Assembly (NCBI RefSeq): GCF_000412675.1
Contig: NC_021505.1
Span: 2,846,501 to 2,910,500, forward strand
DNA: 64,000 bases
Direction of reading: 5' to 3'
From: Pseudomonas putida NBRC 14164
Lineage (GTDB): Bacteria; Pseudomonadota; Gammaproteobacteria; Pseudomonadales; Pseudomonadaceae
Position numbers and translations under genes: made by a program. The notes beneath the pieces are model-generated. The model was not told where the DNA came from. It was given only the letters and a program-made list of their open reading frames with translations, and did not search any database. Below are positions 36,159 through 45,066 of the stretch, in pieces; the first letter of the stretch is position 1; every line of letters starts with the position of its first letter.

Positions 36159-36890
36159 ATGGTTGCAAGCTCCCCGAATTTCCTCCCACGCCTGCTGCTG
36201 GCAGGCGCCCTCACATGCCTGTGCGCCTGCACCCAGGAGCAAGGCCGCGATATTGTCAGCCAGTTCGGCAACGGCAAACCCAGTGAGTTGTTCCAGACCA
36301 GCGTCGACCGCCTGGCCACGCTATCGATGCGCGACAACTTGCAAAGCCTGTACCTGCTGATGAACAAGCTGTACCTGCGCAACCCCAACCAGTGGAAGAT
36401 GTCGGGCTATGTGGACGCTGCCACGGCCGAGCGGCAGATCCGCATGGCTATCGAACATCGTCAGCCACTGCCGCAACTGGGCAACCGCCGTGACCTGGCG
36501 GCATTGAGCTACGCGCTGAGCCCGGAGTTTCGTGGTGATCGGGTGGGCGCATTCATCTACGCCATCGGCAGCATGCTGATTACCGCGCACGGCGGGCGTA
36601 CCGAGTTCTACATGACCGATACCATCGACCCGTTGTTCATCAACAATGCGGCGCGCAATATCGAAAAGGCCACCTGGATGCTCAGCCAGCGGCAGGACGC
36701 CAATGGGGTGTTGCTGCTGTTCTCCAACGAGATTTCGGAAGAGGGCAGCAACCTGAGTTTTGCCGTGGAGTTTGGCAAGATCGTTGCGCGGCTGGACCTG
36801 TTGGCCGAGTTGCTGGATGAACGTTATCGGCGGATTGGTTTGAATTACGCGCAAAGCCTGTTGCTAATGAATTTTTTGCCGGTGCAGTGA
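36159..36890 (+). CDS. Hypothetical lipoprotein
   Basis: 243 residues. The short signal NFLPRLLLAGALTCLCAC ends with a lipobox (LCAC). The mature protein is mainly helical (SVDRLATLSMRDNLQSLYLLMNKLYLRNPNQW near its start, NAARNIEKATWMLSQRQDANG near residue 170). ATG 36159 is preferred to GTG 36129 because it gives a normal signal length, with GGTG just upstream. No family function is recognised. It starts about 100 bases after the monophosphatase gene on the same strand; co-transcription is possible. Confidence 0.75.
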   Translation: MVASSPNFLPRLLLAGALTCLCACTQEQGRDIVSQFGNGKPSELFQTSVDRLATLSMRDNLQSLYLLMNKLYLRNPNQWKMSGYVDAATAERQIRMAIEHRQPLPQLGNRRDLAALSYALSPEFRGDRVGAFIYAIGSMLITAHGGRTEFYMTDTIDPLFINNAARNIEKATWMLSQRQDANGVLLLFSNEISEEGSNLSFAVEFGKIVARLDLLAELLDERYRRIGLNYAQSLLLMNFLPVQ

Positions 36891-36909
36891 ACCGTAGCCG
36901 TTGTGCAGG

Positions 36910-36959
36910 CCCTGTAGGAGCGGCCTTGTGTCGCGAAAGGGGCGCGCAGCGGCCCCAGG
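36910..36959. repeat. REP-variant palindrome between convergent genes
   Basis: CCTGTAGGAGCGGCC ... GCAGCGGCCCCAGG: the TGTAGGAGCGGCC class seen also at 19845. It lies between the lipoprotein gene and the convergent hydrolase gene and may block read-through. Confidence 0.6.
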
Positions 36960-36988
36960 ATTTCAGCCACCCAGGGCTATTGGACGGT

Positions 36989-37873
36989 TCAGAGCAGCGC
37001 CTGTATTGCCTGCCTGTAACGCTGCCCGGCCAGGCTCATGCTGTTGTTATGGGTGGCCCCCGGCACCAGCAGCAATGTCTTGGGCTGCCGGGCTGCGTCG
37101 AACAGCTGCTGGCTGAAGCGAGGGGGTACAAGACGGTCATCCGTTCCATGCACCAGCAGCACTGGCAGGCCGATGTTGCCGATCTTGTCCAGCGAGTCGA
37201 ACTTCTGCGACATCAACCAGCGCACCGGGAGGGAGGTATTGGCCACCGCTGCCGCGACATCGCCCAGGGAGGTGAAGGTCGACTCAAGGATCAACCCGCG
37301 GGCCGGCGCCGCAACACCGCTTTGCTGCGCTTCACGTCTCAGTTCACTGGCCAGTTCCACCGCCACCGCGCCGCCCAGCGAATGACCGAATATCAGGCGC
37401 TTGCCGGCATCCGGCTGCAGCTGGGCAAAGCGCTCCCACGCAATGCGTGCATCTTCATAGACCGTGGCTTCGGAAGGCAGGTCGCCCCGGCTCTTGCCAA
37501 AGCCTCGGTAATCCACCGCAAGCACCGAATAGCCCATGGCATGCAGTTGCTCGATACGGAACATTTGGCCGGTAAGGTTCCAGCGTACACCGTGCAGGTA
37601 GAGGATGGCCGGCGCGTTGGCTCGCTTGGCCGGCCACCACCAGGCGTGCAGGTTCTGGTTACTGGCGAAGCTGCGCGGGCGCAGGTCCAGTTCCTGCACA
37701 CCGCTGGGCAGCCCACGGAACCAGCTGGCCTGGCCGGGCTCGATGCGGAACACCAGCTCGCGCTCCTTGTGCTGCAAGACAGCACAGCTGGACGGCAAGC
37801 CGATGACCAGTGTGGCGGCGCACAGCCAGGTGAACCAACGGCGGCGCAGGTGGGTGATGACGAGGGTAGGCAT
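36989..37873 (-). CDS. Alpha/beta hydrolase, membrane- or lipid-anchored
   Basis: 294 residues from ATG 37873. A hydrophobic N-terminus (WFTWLCAATLVIGLPSSC) could be a lipoprotein signal (Cys about 31) or an uncleaved anchor. The hydrolase fold shows ILYLHGVRWN (oxyanion region), the nucleophile elbow GHSLGG, the acid HGTDDRLVP, and the His in PGATHNNS. The family (FrsA/abhydrolase_1-like) includes esterases and lipases; the substrate is unknown. The open frame extends upstream to 37966 but lacks an SD or signal. Confidence 0.8.
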   Translation of the reverse strand: MPTLVITHLRRRWFTWLCAATLVIGLPSSCAVLQHKERELVFRIEPGQASWFRGLPSGVQELDLRPRSFASNQNLHAWWWPAKRANAPAILYLHGVRWNLTGQMFRIEQLHAMGYSVLAVDYRGFGKSRGDLPSEATVYEDARIAWERFAQLQPDAGKRLIFGHSLGGAVAVELASELRREAQQSGVAAPARGLILESTFTSLGDVAAAVANTSLPVRWLMSQKFDSLDKIGNIGLPVLLVHGTDDRLVPPRFSQQLFDAARQPKTLLLVPGATHNNSMSLAGQRYRQAIQALL

Positions 37874-37968
37874 GAAAGCGTTTTTAACAGAAGTGCGGAG
37901 CCTGATGCAGGAAAAGTGGCCCAACGGCGGGCTGGCCTGGTTGCAAGCTGTTTCAGGGGGACCCAAGG

Positions 37969-38949
37969 TCAGCGAGTGCGGAGCGTTTCCAGCAACGGCT
38001 GAAACTCGTCCAGCAACCAGTCGCGTAACCGCCGGCAGCTGGGGTCATGTTCCTTGTCTTCGTTGAATGCCAGGAAGTGGAAGGTATCTTTCAATACCAG
38101 TTCCTGTTCCACCGGCCGCACCAGCATGCCTTGCGCCACCAGCGGTGCAATCAAGTGATGCCAGCCCAGCGCCACACCCTGGCTCCCCAATGCCAGCTGC
38201 ACCAGCAGGTTGTAGTCGTTGGCATTGAAAAAGTGCGGCGCGGTATTGGCGCGGCTTTTCAGGTCGACGTCATGAAAGGCCAGCCACACGTTCCAGTCCA
38301 CATGCTCGGCCACCTGCGAGCGACCATAGGGGCTGAGGTTCAGCAACGTGCCATCCCGCAGCCCTTGCAGGTTGCGTATTTCAGGGTGTTGCACCAGGTA
38401 TTGCGGTGTGCAAACCGGGTAGATCACGTCGTGGTTGAGAGGGTGTGAGCTGTAGCCGGCCTGCACTTTTCCAAGTTTGGTGATGTAGATGTCCGGCCGA
38501 ACGCCAGGCTCCATCGACAAAAAGTTCTGCGTGGTCACCAGGTTGATGTCGATGTCCGGGTTTTCGTCGAAAAACTTCGGCATGCGCGGCCCCAGCCACA
38601 GCGCGGCAAATGCCGGTGAGCAGCACAGGGTGACCACGTGCTTGGTGTTGGTGTTGCTGCGGATGCGCTCGGCCGCCTGGGAGATGTTGACGAACGATAA
38701 CTGCACAGCATCGAAGAAGATTGAACCGGCCACAGTCAACTCCACCGCACGGCCCACACGGCTGAACAGTTCGGCGCCCAGGTAGGTTTCCAGCTCACGA
38801 ATCTGGCGGCTGACTGCGGCCTGGGTGACGCACAGCGCCTCGGCGGCACGGGTGAAGTTCTGGTATTTGGCGGCGGCCACGAAGACTTTGACCGCGCGCA
38901 GCGAGGGCATCTTGATCAGGGTCTGATCGGGTTCGGAGTGTCTGACCAT
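37969..38949 (-). CDS. LysR-family regulator (GcvA-like), divergent from quaternary amine transporter
   Basis: About 326 residues. The HTH is LRAVKVFVAAAKYQNFTRAAEALCVTQAAVSRQIRELETYLGAELF, and the ligand domain carries PRMPKFFDENPDIDINLVTT and VDWNVWLAF, as in the GcvA/AmpR-type group. The start is uncertain (GTG 38988, ATG 38949 or ATG 38910); none has a strong SD. It is divergent from the proVWX-like operon with about 360 bases between, so it may respond to a quaternary amine or a linked amino acid and control the operon. Effector unknown. Confidence 0.85.
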   Translation of the reverse strand: MVRHSEPDQTLIKMPSLRAVKVFVAAAKYQNFTRAAEALCVTQAAVSRQIRELETYLGAELFSRVGRAVELTVAGSIFFDAVQLSFVNISQAAERIRSNTNTKHVVTLCCSPAFAALWLGPRMPKFFDENPDIDINLVTTQNFLSMEPGVRPDIYITKLGKVQAGYSSHPLNHDVIYPVCTPQYLVQHPEIRNLQGLRDGTLLNLSPYGRSQVAEHVDWNVWLAFHDVDLKSRANTAPHFFNANDYNLLVQLALGSQGVALGWHHLIAPLVAQGMLVRPVEQELVLKDTFHFLAFNEDKEHDPSCRRLRDWLLDEFQPLLETLRTR

Positions 38950-39308
38950 GGGGGCGCGCGAAGTCCTTCGTCTAGCCAATACGGTCACTCTAGCCTGATG
39001 TGCGCCTGCGGGTAAATCCGCAGGGGCTCTGCTGCCGGGCTCGGCGCCCGATTGATAACTTCAGGTAATGGTTAGCGTCATGCAAATGTCGTTGGACCCG
39101 CTCTGGGTACAAGGCCTAACGTTAAACCACGGCGCGACATACGAGACATCGATGTCGAAAACTTTTTGAAGCAGGACATTCTGCGTGCCGGTTTTGACTC
39201 ACGTTCGAATTTGAACGGACTGCCAAGCGTACTCGCACTGATCTCTACCCGCCTTATTGAAAGTGCGATGTTGAATGATTGGTTAATAAGCATAATAAAG
39301 AGGGTCGT
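38950..39308. other. Long divergent regulatory region of LysR and the quaternary amine transporter
   Basis: 359 bases without a gene. It includes a hairpin CCTGCGG-GTAAAT-CCGCAGG (39005-39024) close to the LysR start, an imperfect palindrome GTTCGAATTTGAAC (39203-39216), and an AT-rich stretch TTGAATGATTGGTTAATAAGCATAATAAAG just before the SD (AGAGGG) of the ATPase gene. The length suggests several regulator sites. Confidence 0.55.
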
Positions 39309-40469
39309 ATGAGCCATGCCGATGAGATTCTTTCGGTAAAAAACATCTTCAAGGTTTTCGGTCCCAACCCGAACATGGCCATGGAGATGCTCCGCAAGGG
39401 CGCCGACAAGAACGAAATCTTCAGCAAGACCGGCCACGTCGTCGGGGTGTTCGGTGCAAGCTTTTCCGTCAAGCGTGGCGAGATCTTCGTCATCATGGGC
39501 CTGTCGGGCTCGGGCAAATCGACCATGGTGCGGCTGTTCAACCGCCTGATCGAACCTACCTCCGGCAGCATTCACCTCAACGGCAAGGAAATTACCGGGC
39601 TCTCCGACAAAGCCCTGCTTGATGTGCGCCGCAAGGAAATGGGCATGGTGTTCCAGTCCTTTGCCCTGATGCCGCACATGAGCGTGCTGGAAAACGCCGC
39701 TTTCGGCCTGGAAATCGCCGGCGTCCCAGAGGCAGAGCGCCATAGTCGCGCCCGTGAGGCGTTGAGCCAGGTGGGCTTGGCGGGCCACGAACACAGCTAC
39801 CCGCACCAGCTTTCCGGCGGCATGCAGCAGCGTGTGGGCCTGGCCCGAGCGCTGGCCAACGATCCCGCGATCCTGTTGATGGACGAGGCGTTCTCCGCCC
39901 TCGACCCGCTGATCCGAAGCGAAATGCAGGGCGAGCTGATTCGCCTGCAGGCCGAGCAGCAGCGCACCATCATCTTCATCTCCCACGACATCGAGGAAGC
40001 CATCCGCATCGGGCACCGCATTGCGATCATGGAAGGTGGCCGCGTGGTGCAGATCGGCACCCCGCAAGAGCTCATCAACCAACCGGCCAACGACTACGTA
40101 CGTACCTTCTTCAAGAGCTTCGACAGCTCGCGGGTACTCAAGGCCGGTGATGTGGCCAGGTTTGACCCGGCGGTGGTGTGCAAGGTCAACGGCAAGGCCC
40201 CTAGCTTCCAGGCCGGTGTGCCGTTCGGCTACCTGGTCGACGAACGCGGGCAGTTGCTGGGCGTGGTCGATACCGACGCCAACGGTGCTACCGCCAGTGA
40301 CCGCTACAGCCTGCACGAGCAGTGCCCGGTGTACACCGATACGCCGCTGCACGAAGTGCTCGGGATTGCGGCCAACCTGCCTTACCCGGTGCCGGTGCTC
40401 GACCGCCAGGGCGCCTTCAAGGGCACGCTGTCGAAGAACGAGCTGCTGCAGACCCTGAGCCGCAACTAA
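39309..40469 (+). CDS. Quaternary amine ABC transporter ATPase (ProV/OpuAA type)
   Basis: 386 residues from ATG 39309 (SD AGAGGG); an earlier in-frame start at 39279 is rejected. Walker A GLSGSGKST, Q-loop VFQSFALMPHMSV, signature LSGGMQQRV, Walker B AILLMDEAFSALDP and the H-loop ISHD are intact. A C-terminal extension of about 115 residues after FFKSFDSSRVL is CBS-like, as in ProV/OpuA ATPases that regulate transport with ionic strength. The insertion FGPNPNMAMEMLRKGADKNEIFSKTG near the N-terminus is typical of betaine transporters. It powers the permease and binding protein encoded next. First gene of a three-gene operon. Confidence 0.92.
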   Translation: MSHADEILSVKNIFKVFGPNPNMAMEMLRKGADKNEIFSKTGHVVGVFGASFSVKRGEIFVIMGLSGSGKSTMVRLFNRLIEPTSGSIHLNGKEITGLSDKALLDVRRKEMGMVFQSFALMPHMSVLENAAFGLEIAGVPEAERHSRAREALSQVGLAGHEHSYPHQLSGGMQQRVGLARALANDPAILLMDEAFSALDPLIRSEMQGELIRLQAEQQRTIIFISHDIEEAIRIGHRIAIMEGGRVVQIGTPQELINQPANDYVRTFFKSFDSSRVLKAGDVARFDPAVVCKVNGKAPSFQAGVPFGYLVDERGQLLGVVDTDANGATASDRYSLHEQCPVYTDTPLHEVLGIAANLPYPVPVLDRQGAFKGTLSKNELLQTLSRN

Positions 40470-40512
40470 TAAAAGCAGTGCCCTTAGCGTTTACTAGAAG
40501 AGGTAAGCCCTC

Positions 40513-41466
40513 ATGTCTGAATTCAGCCTGCTTGACCCGTTCCAGGCGGCCACCATCCCTTTGGGTGACTGGGTCACCGCCACACTGAACTTCCTGGTGC
40601 ACAACTTCCGCGAGGTGTTTCGCGCCATTCGTTGGCCGATCGACCAGGTACTCAACGGTATCGAGTTCACCCTGCAGAGCATTCCACCCACCATCGGCAT
40701 TATCCTCTCGTCGCTGCTGGGCTGGCAGCTGGCGGGCAAGCGCATGGCCTTGCTGTGCTTCGTCACCCTGACCCTGCTGGGCCTGATCGGTGTGTGGGCC
40801 GAGTCTATGACCACCCTGGCGCTGGTACTGACCTCGGTGTTCTTCTGCGCGCTCATCGGCATCCCGCTGGGCATCCTGTGTGCCCGCAGTGACCGCATGG
40901 AGCGCATCATCCGCCCGCTGCTGGATGCCATGCAGACCTTGCCGGCCTTCGTCTACCTGGTGCCGGTGGTCATGCTGTTCGGCATCGGCAATGTGCCCGG
41001 CGTGCTGGTCACCATCGTGTTCGCGCTGCCGCCGCTGGTGCGCCTGACCAACCTGGGCATTCGCCAGGTGCCGGAAGACAAGATCGAGGCCGCTCGCGCC
41101 TTCGGCTGCACCCCACGGCAGATGCTTACACGCGTGCAGCTGCCGCTGGCCACTTCGACCATCATGGCCGGCCTCAACCAGACCCTGATGCTGTCGCTGT
41201 CGATGGTGGTGATTGCTTCGATGATTTCGGTCGGCGGCCTGGGGCAGATGGTGCTGCGCGGCATCGGCCGCCTGGACATGGGCCTGGCCACGGTCGGTGG
41301 TGTCGGGCTGGTGCTGCTGGCGATCTTCCTCGACCGCCTGACCCAGGCCATGGGCGCACGCACCAGCGCCGACCCGAGCCTGCGCTGGTACCACACCGGC
41401 CCGGTGGGCGTGGTGATGCGCCTGTGTGGTGCTGCACAACCGCAAGGGCGGCGCAAGACCGCCTGA
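40513..41466 (+). CDS. Quaternary amine ABC transporter permease (ProW type)
   Basis: 317 residues and about six to seven membrane helices. The EAA-loop region [28 protein letters not shown] (about 194-221) matches the BPD_transp_1 permease family, and the flanking [34 protein letters not shown] is the ProW/OpuAB pattern. It forms the membrane pore for glycine betaine, carnitine or a related solute. An SD (AGAAGAGG) precedes the ATG; it lies 43 bases after the ATPase gene and 70 before the binding-protein gene. Confidence 0.92.
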   Translation: MSEFSLLDPFQAATIPLGDWVTATLNFLVHNFREVFRAIRWPIDQVLNGIEFTLQSIPPTIGIILSSLLGWQLAGKRMALLCFVTLTLLGLIGVWAESMTTLALVLTSVFFCALIGIPLGILCARSDRMERIIRPLLDAMQTLPAFVYLVPVVMLFGIGNVPGVLVTIVFALPPLVRLTNLGIRQVPEDKIEAARAFGCTPRQMLTRVQLPLATSTIMAGLNQTLMLSLSMVVIASMISVGGLGQMVLRGIGRLDMGLATVGGVGLVLLAIFLDRLTQAMGARTSADPSLRWYHTGPVGVVMRLCGAAQPQGRRKTA

Positions 41467-41536
41467 GCACAGCAAGACTTTTGAGACGTTCGATCTGCCG
41501 CACTTGAAGATAAAAATCAGAAGAAGGTAAGCGACG

Positions 41537-42565
41537 ATGTACGAATCCAAGTTCTCCCGCAGCATCCTCAAATGCGCCACGGCGCTCACCCTGGTGGCCG
41601 CCGCGCTGGGCGTACACGCTTCGGCGGAAAAACCGGGTGATGGCGTGAAGGTAACGCCGATTTTCCCCTCCATCGCTGAAGAGCGCTTCCGGGGTGAAGT
41701 GGCCATGGAAGGCCTGCGAGAGCTGGGCTACAAGGTGCAGGAGCCGAAAGAGACCGAGTACGGCGTGATGATGGTGGCCTTGGCCAACGGCGATGCCGAT
41801 TTCACCGTGCACCTGTGGGACAAGCTGCACAACCAGTTCTACCAGCAGGCTGGGGGTGACGATGTAATGGTCAAGACCGGCGACATTCTGCCGGGTGTGG
41901 CCCAGGGTTACCTGATCGACAAGAAAACCGCAGATCAGTACAACATCAAGTACATCACCGACCTTAAAAAGCCCGAGATCGCCAAACTGTTCGATACAGA
42001 CGGTGACGGCAAGGCCGACATGACCGGCTGCAACCCAGGCTGGGGTTGCGAGCTGGTGATTGCCCACCACATGAAGGCCTATGACCTGGACAAGAGCATC
42101 ACGGTCAACCAGGGCTCGTACTTCGCGCTGATGGCCGACACCATCACCCGCTACAAGGAAGGCAAGCCGGTCTTCTACTTCACCTGGGTGCCGCAGTGGA
42201 TCGCCAGCGTGCTGGTCGAAGGCAAGGACGTCGTCTGGCTGGAAGTGCCGAAGACCGACCTGCCGGACGGCAAGAACGACGTCGACACCACGTACCACGG
42301 CAAGAACCTGGGCTTTGCCATCGACAAGGTTGTGGCTGTGCTGAACAAGGACTTTGCCGAGAAGAACCCGGCGGCGGTGAAGTTCCTCTCGCAGGTGCAG
42401 ATCAGCACCGCTGACGAAAGCAACCAGAACCTGAAGATGCAGCAGGGCGAGAAGAAGCCTAAAGACATCGAGCGCCATGCCAAGGAGTGGGTTGCCGCCC
42501 ACCGCCAGCAGTTTGACCAGTGGCTGCAAGCCTCGCGTGACGCGGCGGCCCAGGCCGGCAAGTAA
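41537..42565 (+). CDS. Quaternary amine ABC transporter substrate-binding protein (ProX type)
   Basis: 342 residues. Signal peptide MYESKFSRSILKCATALTLVAAALGVHASA. The mature protein has the OpuAC fold: VKVTPIFPSIAEERFRGEVAMEGL, ANGDADFTVHLWDK, NPGWGCELVIAHHM, VFYFTWVPQWI, supplying aromatic residues for a trimethylammonium cage. An EF-hand-like loop DTDGDGKAD (about 154-162) is inserted before NPGWGCE. Exact ligand (betaine, choline, carnitine) is not decided. A REP element follows the gene and separates it from a GlxA-type regulator. Confidence 0.9.
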   Translation: MYESKFSRSILKCATALTLVAAALGVHASAEKPGDGVKVTPIFPSIAEERFRGEVAMEGLRELGYKVQEPKETEYGVMMVALANGDADFTVHLWDKLHNQFYQQAGGDDVMVKTGDILPGVAQGYLIDKKTADQYNIKYITDLKKPEIAKLFDTDGDGKADMTGCNPGWGCELVIAHHMKAYDLDKSITVNQGSYFALMADTITRYKEGKPVFYFTWVPQWIASVLVEGKDVVWLEVPKTDLPDGKNDVDTTYHGKNLGFAIDKVVAVLNKDFAEKNPAAVKFLSQVQISTADESNQNLKMQQGEKKPKDIERHAKEWVAAHRQQFDQWLQASRDAAAQAGK

Positions 42566-42584
42566 CCTGTTCCATCAGTGTTGA

Positions 42585-42612
42585 CTTCTTCGCGGGCTTG
42601 CCCGCGAGGCCC
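42585..42612. repeat. REP element
   Basis: Single REP (CTTCTTCGCGGGCTTGCCCGCGAGGCC) between the transporter operon and the GlxA-type regulator gene. Confidence 0.75.
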
Positions 42613-42640
42613 CTGCGATTCCTGCAGTTGAGTTAAAGCC

Positions 42641-43696
42641 ATGAGCTACTTCGAAAGCATCCTCAAGCACTCCAACCTGGCCCACCTGGACCCTGCCATC
42701 CGCACTTCACTGCCCATGCCGTGCCAGCGGGTGGCTTTCGTCCTGCGTGAGCACTTCTCGCTGATGGCGTTTACCGCCGCGATGGACAGCTTGGTCACCG
42801 CCAACCTGATGAGTGCCACGCCGTTGTTCCAGGTCCTGGTGGTGGGTGAGGGGGCCCAGGTGATGAGCGACCTGGGCATCGCCCTGCCGGTCCACACTCA
42901 ACTGGCCGAACTGGACGTGCAAGGCCTTGACTGCCTGCTGGTGTGTGGCGGCTTCCGTGTACGCCTGGAAACCGCGCCAATGCTCCGCGCCAAGCTGCGC
43001 CAGGCTGACCAGTACGGCTGCCAGCTGGGCGGGTTGTGGAACGGTGCTTACTTCCTGGCTGAGGCCGGCCTGCTCAATGGCCACGATTGCGCCTTCCACC
43101 CCGATGGCCGGGCGATGATCAGCGAACTGTTCCCCAAGGTCCGTATCAGCCGCCAGGCCCATGTGCTGGACCGCCGCCGCATGAGCTGCGCCGGTGCCAG
43201 CAGCGCGCTGGACATGATGCTGGCGTTGCTCGAGCACTGCGGCGGGGCGCCACTGCGCCGGGCTGTGGAGCAGATGCTGGCCTGTGACCGTTCGCGGGTA
43301 ATGAGCGAAGCACCAGCAGGCGCAGCGGAAATCGAACCCAGCCTGCCCAAAGGCGTGCGCCTGGCCCTGGAACTGATGCACGCCAACATAGAAGACCCGA
43401 TCGGCATCGATGAAATTGCCGAGCATGCCGGATTGTCGCGGCGGCACCTGGAGCGGCTGTTCCGCAGGCATGTGCAGGCCACGCCGCCACGCTATTATCT
43501 GGAACTACGTCTCACCCATGCGCGGCAGTTGTTGCAGCACACCAGCAAGTCATTGACCGAGGTCGCACTGGCCAGCGGGTTTGTCAGTTTCCCGCACTTT
43601 TACCGGCGCTTTCGTGAGTTGTTCGCGATTGCGCCAAGGCAGTACCGGGCTCGGAGCCAGGGGTGGGCAGGGCGGCAGGGAAATCCTGTTCGATAA
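42641..43696 (+). CDS. GlxA-type AraC-family regulator
   Basis: 351 residues with two parts. The N-terminal half (about 30-210) is a DJ-1/PfpI-like (class I glutamine-amidotransferase-like) sensor: VAFVLREHFSLMAFTAAMDSL and LDCLLVCGGFRV, although the expected catalytic Cys sits in a modified context. The C-terminal AraC HTH pair is IGIDEIAEHAGLSRRHLERLFRRHVQATPPRYYLELRL and SLTEVALASGFVSFPHFYRRFRELF. Relatives include GbdR and CdhR, which control betaine and carnitine use. Position beside a quaternary amine transporter fits, but the target is inferred. Confidence 0.85.
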   Translation: MSYFESILKHSNLAHLDPAIRTSLPMPCQRVAFVLREHFSLMAFTAAMDSLVTANLMSATPLFQVLVVGEGAQVMSDLGIALPVHTQLAELDVQGLDCLLVCGGFRVRLETAPMLRAKLRQADQYGCQLGGLWNGAYFLAEAGLLNGHDCAFHPDGRAMISELFPKVRISRQAHVLDRRRMSCAGASSALDMMLALLEHCGGAPLRRAVEQMLACDRSRVMSEAPAGAAEIEPSLPKGVRLALELMHANIEDPIGIDEIAEHAGLSRRHLERLFRRHVQATPPRYYLELRLTHARQLLQHTSKSLTEVALASGFVSFPHFYRRFRELFAIAPRQYRARSQGWAGRQGNPVR

Positions 43697-43910
43697 ACGC
43701 ACACTAGCTTCACCTGACCTGTCCGCTATCCGCCCATCCAATCCCATCGCCGCATTGCTCAACCGCAGCCTTTTTGCTGTAGTGTGGCCATTCACCGGTT
43801 GTCGCCTGCCCCCGCTATCCGCAACCGACCCGATAGAATGACCGTGACGACCGCCCACAAGCCTGTAGGAAGCGGCGACCAGAACAATAACGATACCGAG
43901 TGCCTTGCCT

Positions 43911-44867
43911 ATGGAAAGCCGCCTGCTGAGCGAGCGAAGTAGCGTGTTTCACCACGCCGACCCTTATGCTGTGTCCGATTATGTGAACCAGCATGTAGGC
44001 CAGCATTGCATCGGTCTGTCCCGTACCACCCATCCCCAGGCTAGCCTCAGCCACCGCAAGTTTGCCGAGCTCGACCTGTGCCGTATCAGCTATGGCGGCA
44101 GTGTTCGCGTGACTTCTCCAGCGCTGGAAACCATTTATCACCTGCAAGTGTTGCTCAACGGCAACTGCCTGTGGCGTGGGCACAAGCACGAGCAGCACCT
44201 GGTGCCGGGCGAGCTGCTGCTGATCAACCCGGACGACCCGGTTGACCTGACCTATTCGGAAGACTGCGAGAAGTTCATCCTCAAGGTGCCGACCCGGCTG
44301 CTGGACTCGATCTGCGATGAACAGCGCTGGCAGCGGCCTGATGGGGGCGTGCGGTTCTTGCGCAATCATTACCGGCTGGATGAGCTGGATGGCTTCGTCA
44401 ACCTGCTGGCCATGGTTTGTCATGAGGCGGAAGTGAGCGAGTCGCTGCCCAGGGTGCAGGGGCACTACAGCCAAATTGTCGCCAGCAAGTTGCTGACCCT
44501 GATGACCACCAATATCCGCCGGGAGAGCCTGAGTGCACCGCAGGCCGGCCTTGAGCGCATTCTCGATTACATAGAGCGCAACCTGAAGTTGGAGCTGTCG
44601 GCCGAGGTGCTGGCAGAGCAGGCCTGCATGAGTTTGCGTTCGCTGTATGCGCTGTTTGAACAGCACCTGAGCACCACGCCCAAGCATTACGTGCGCCAGC
44701 GCAAGCTTGAGCGGGTGCATGCGTGCCTGAGCGACCCGACTTGCGGTGTGCGCAGTGTGACCGAACTTGCCCTGGATTACGGCTTCTTTCATTTAGGCCG
44801 GTTTTCCGAGGTGTATCGGCAGCAATTTGGCGAGTTGCCTTCGCAGACGTTCAAGCGTCGGGGGTGA
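43911..44867 (+). CDS. benR: BenR, AraC/XylS-family activator of benzoate degradation
   Basis: 318 residues from ATG 43911. The N-terminal half is the XylS-like effector domain (LCRISYGGSVRVTSPALETIYHLQVLL). The C-terminal AraC/XylS HTH domain is complete (AEVLAEQACMSLRSLYALFEQHLSTTPKHYVRQRKLERVHACL and VTELALDYGFFHLGRFSEVYRQQFG). BenR activates the ben promoter with benzoate; it lies directly upstream of benA in the same orientation, and matching operator sequence is present at 44968-45003. The ben genes follow with about 200 bases in between. Confidence 0.92.
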   Translation: MESRLLSERSSVFHHADPYAVSDYVNQHVGQHCIGLSRTTHPQASLSHRKFAELDLCRISYGGSVRVTSPALETIYHLQVLLNGNCLWRGHKHEQHLVPGELLLINPDDPVDLTYSEDCEKFILKVPTRLLDSICDEQRWQRPDGGVRFLRNHYRLDELDGFVNLLAMVCHEAEVSESLPRVQGHYSQIVASKLLTLMTTNIRRESLSAPQAGLERILDYIERNLKLELSAEVLAEQACMSLRSLYALFEQHLSTTPKHYVRQRKLERVHACLSDPTCGVRSVTELALDYGFFHLGRFSEVYRQQFGELPSQTFKRRG

Positions 44868-44967
44868 GGCGCGGTACCGATATCACCTCATATTTCAAAG
44901 CTTGAAGCTGGCCGCGGGCCATACCGTCAACCCTGGTGCGGCCCCTATATCCTCCAACAGTAGATCC

Positions 44968-45030
44968 CGGCAGAACTGGATAACACTCTGCACAATCCGG
45001 ATAGCTCCCCGCCAGTCGTCTCCCTAACCT
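44968..45030 (+). promoter_or_regulatory. benA promoter with BenR/XylS-type direct repeats
   Basis: The XylS-family half-site TGCA-N6-GGNTA occurs exactly at 44989-45003 (TGCACAATCCGGATA). A second GGATA at 44978-44982 lies 21 bases upstream, the spacing of the two boxes of the Pm promoter; its TGCA part is degenerate. Taking TAGCTC (45002-45007) as the weak -35, which overlaps the proximal box by 2 bases, a 17-base spacer leads to a TAACCT -10 at 45025-45030. This places transcription start near 45037, in the leader of benA. The box matches are seen directly; use by BenR is inference from the family. Confidence 0.75.
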
Positions 45031-45066
45031 GACCAGGTCTTAACAATAACAATGGAGACCCTGGCC

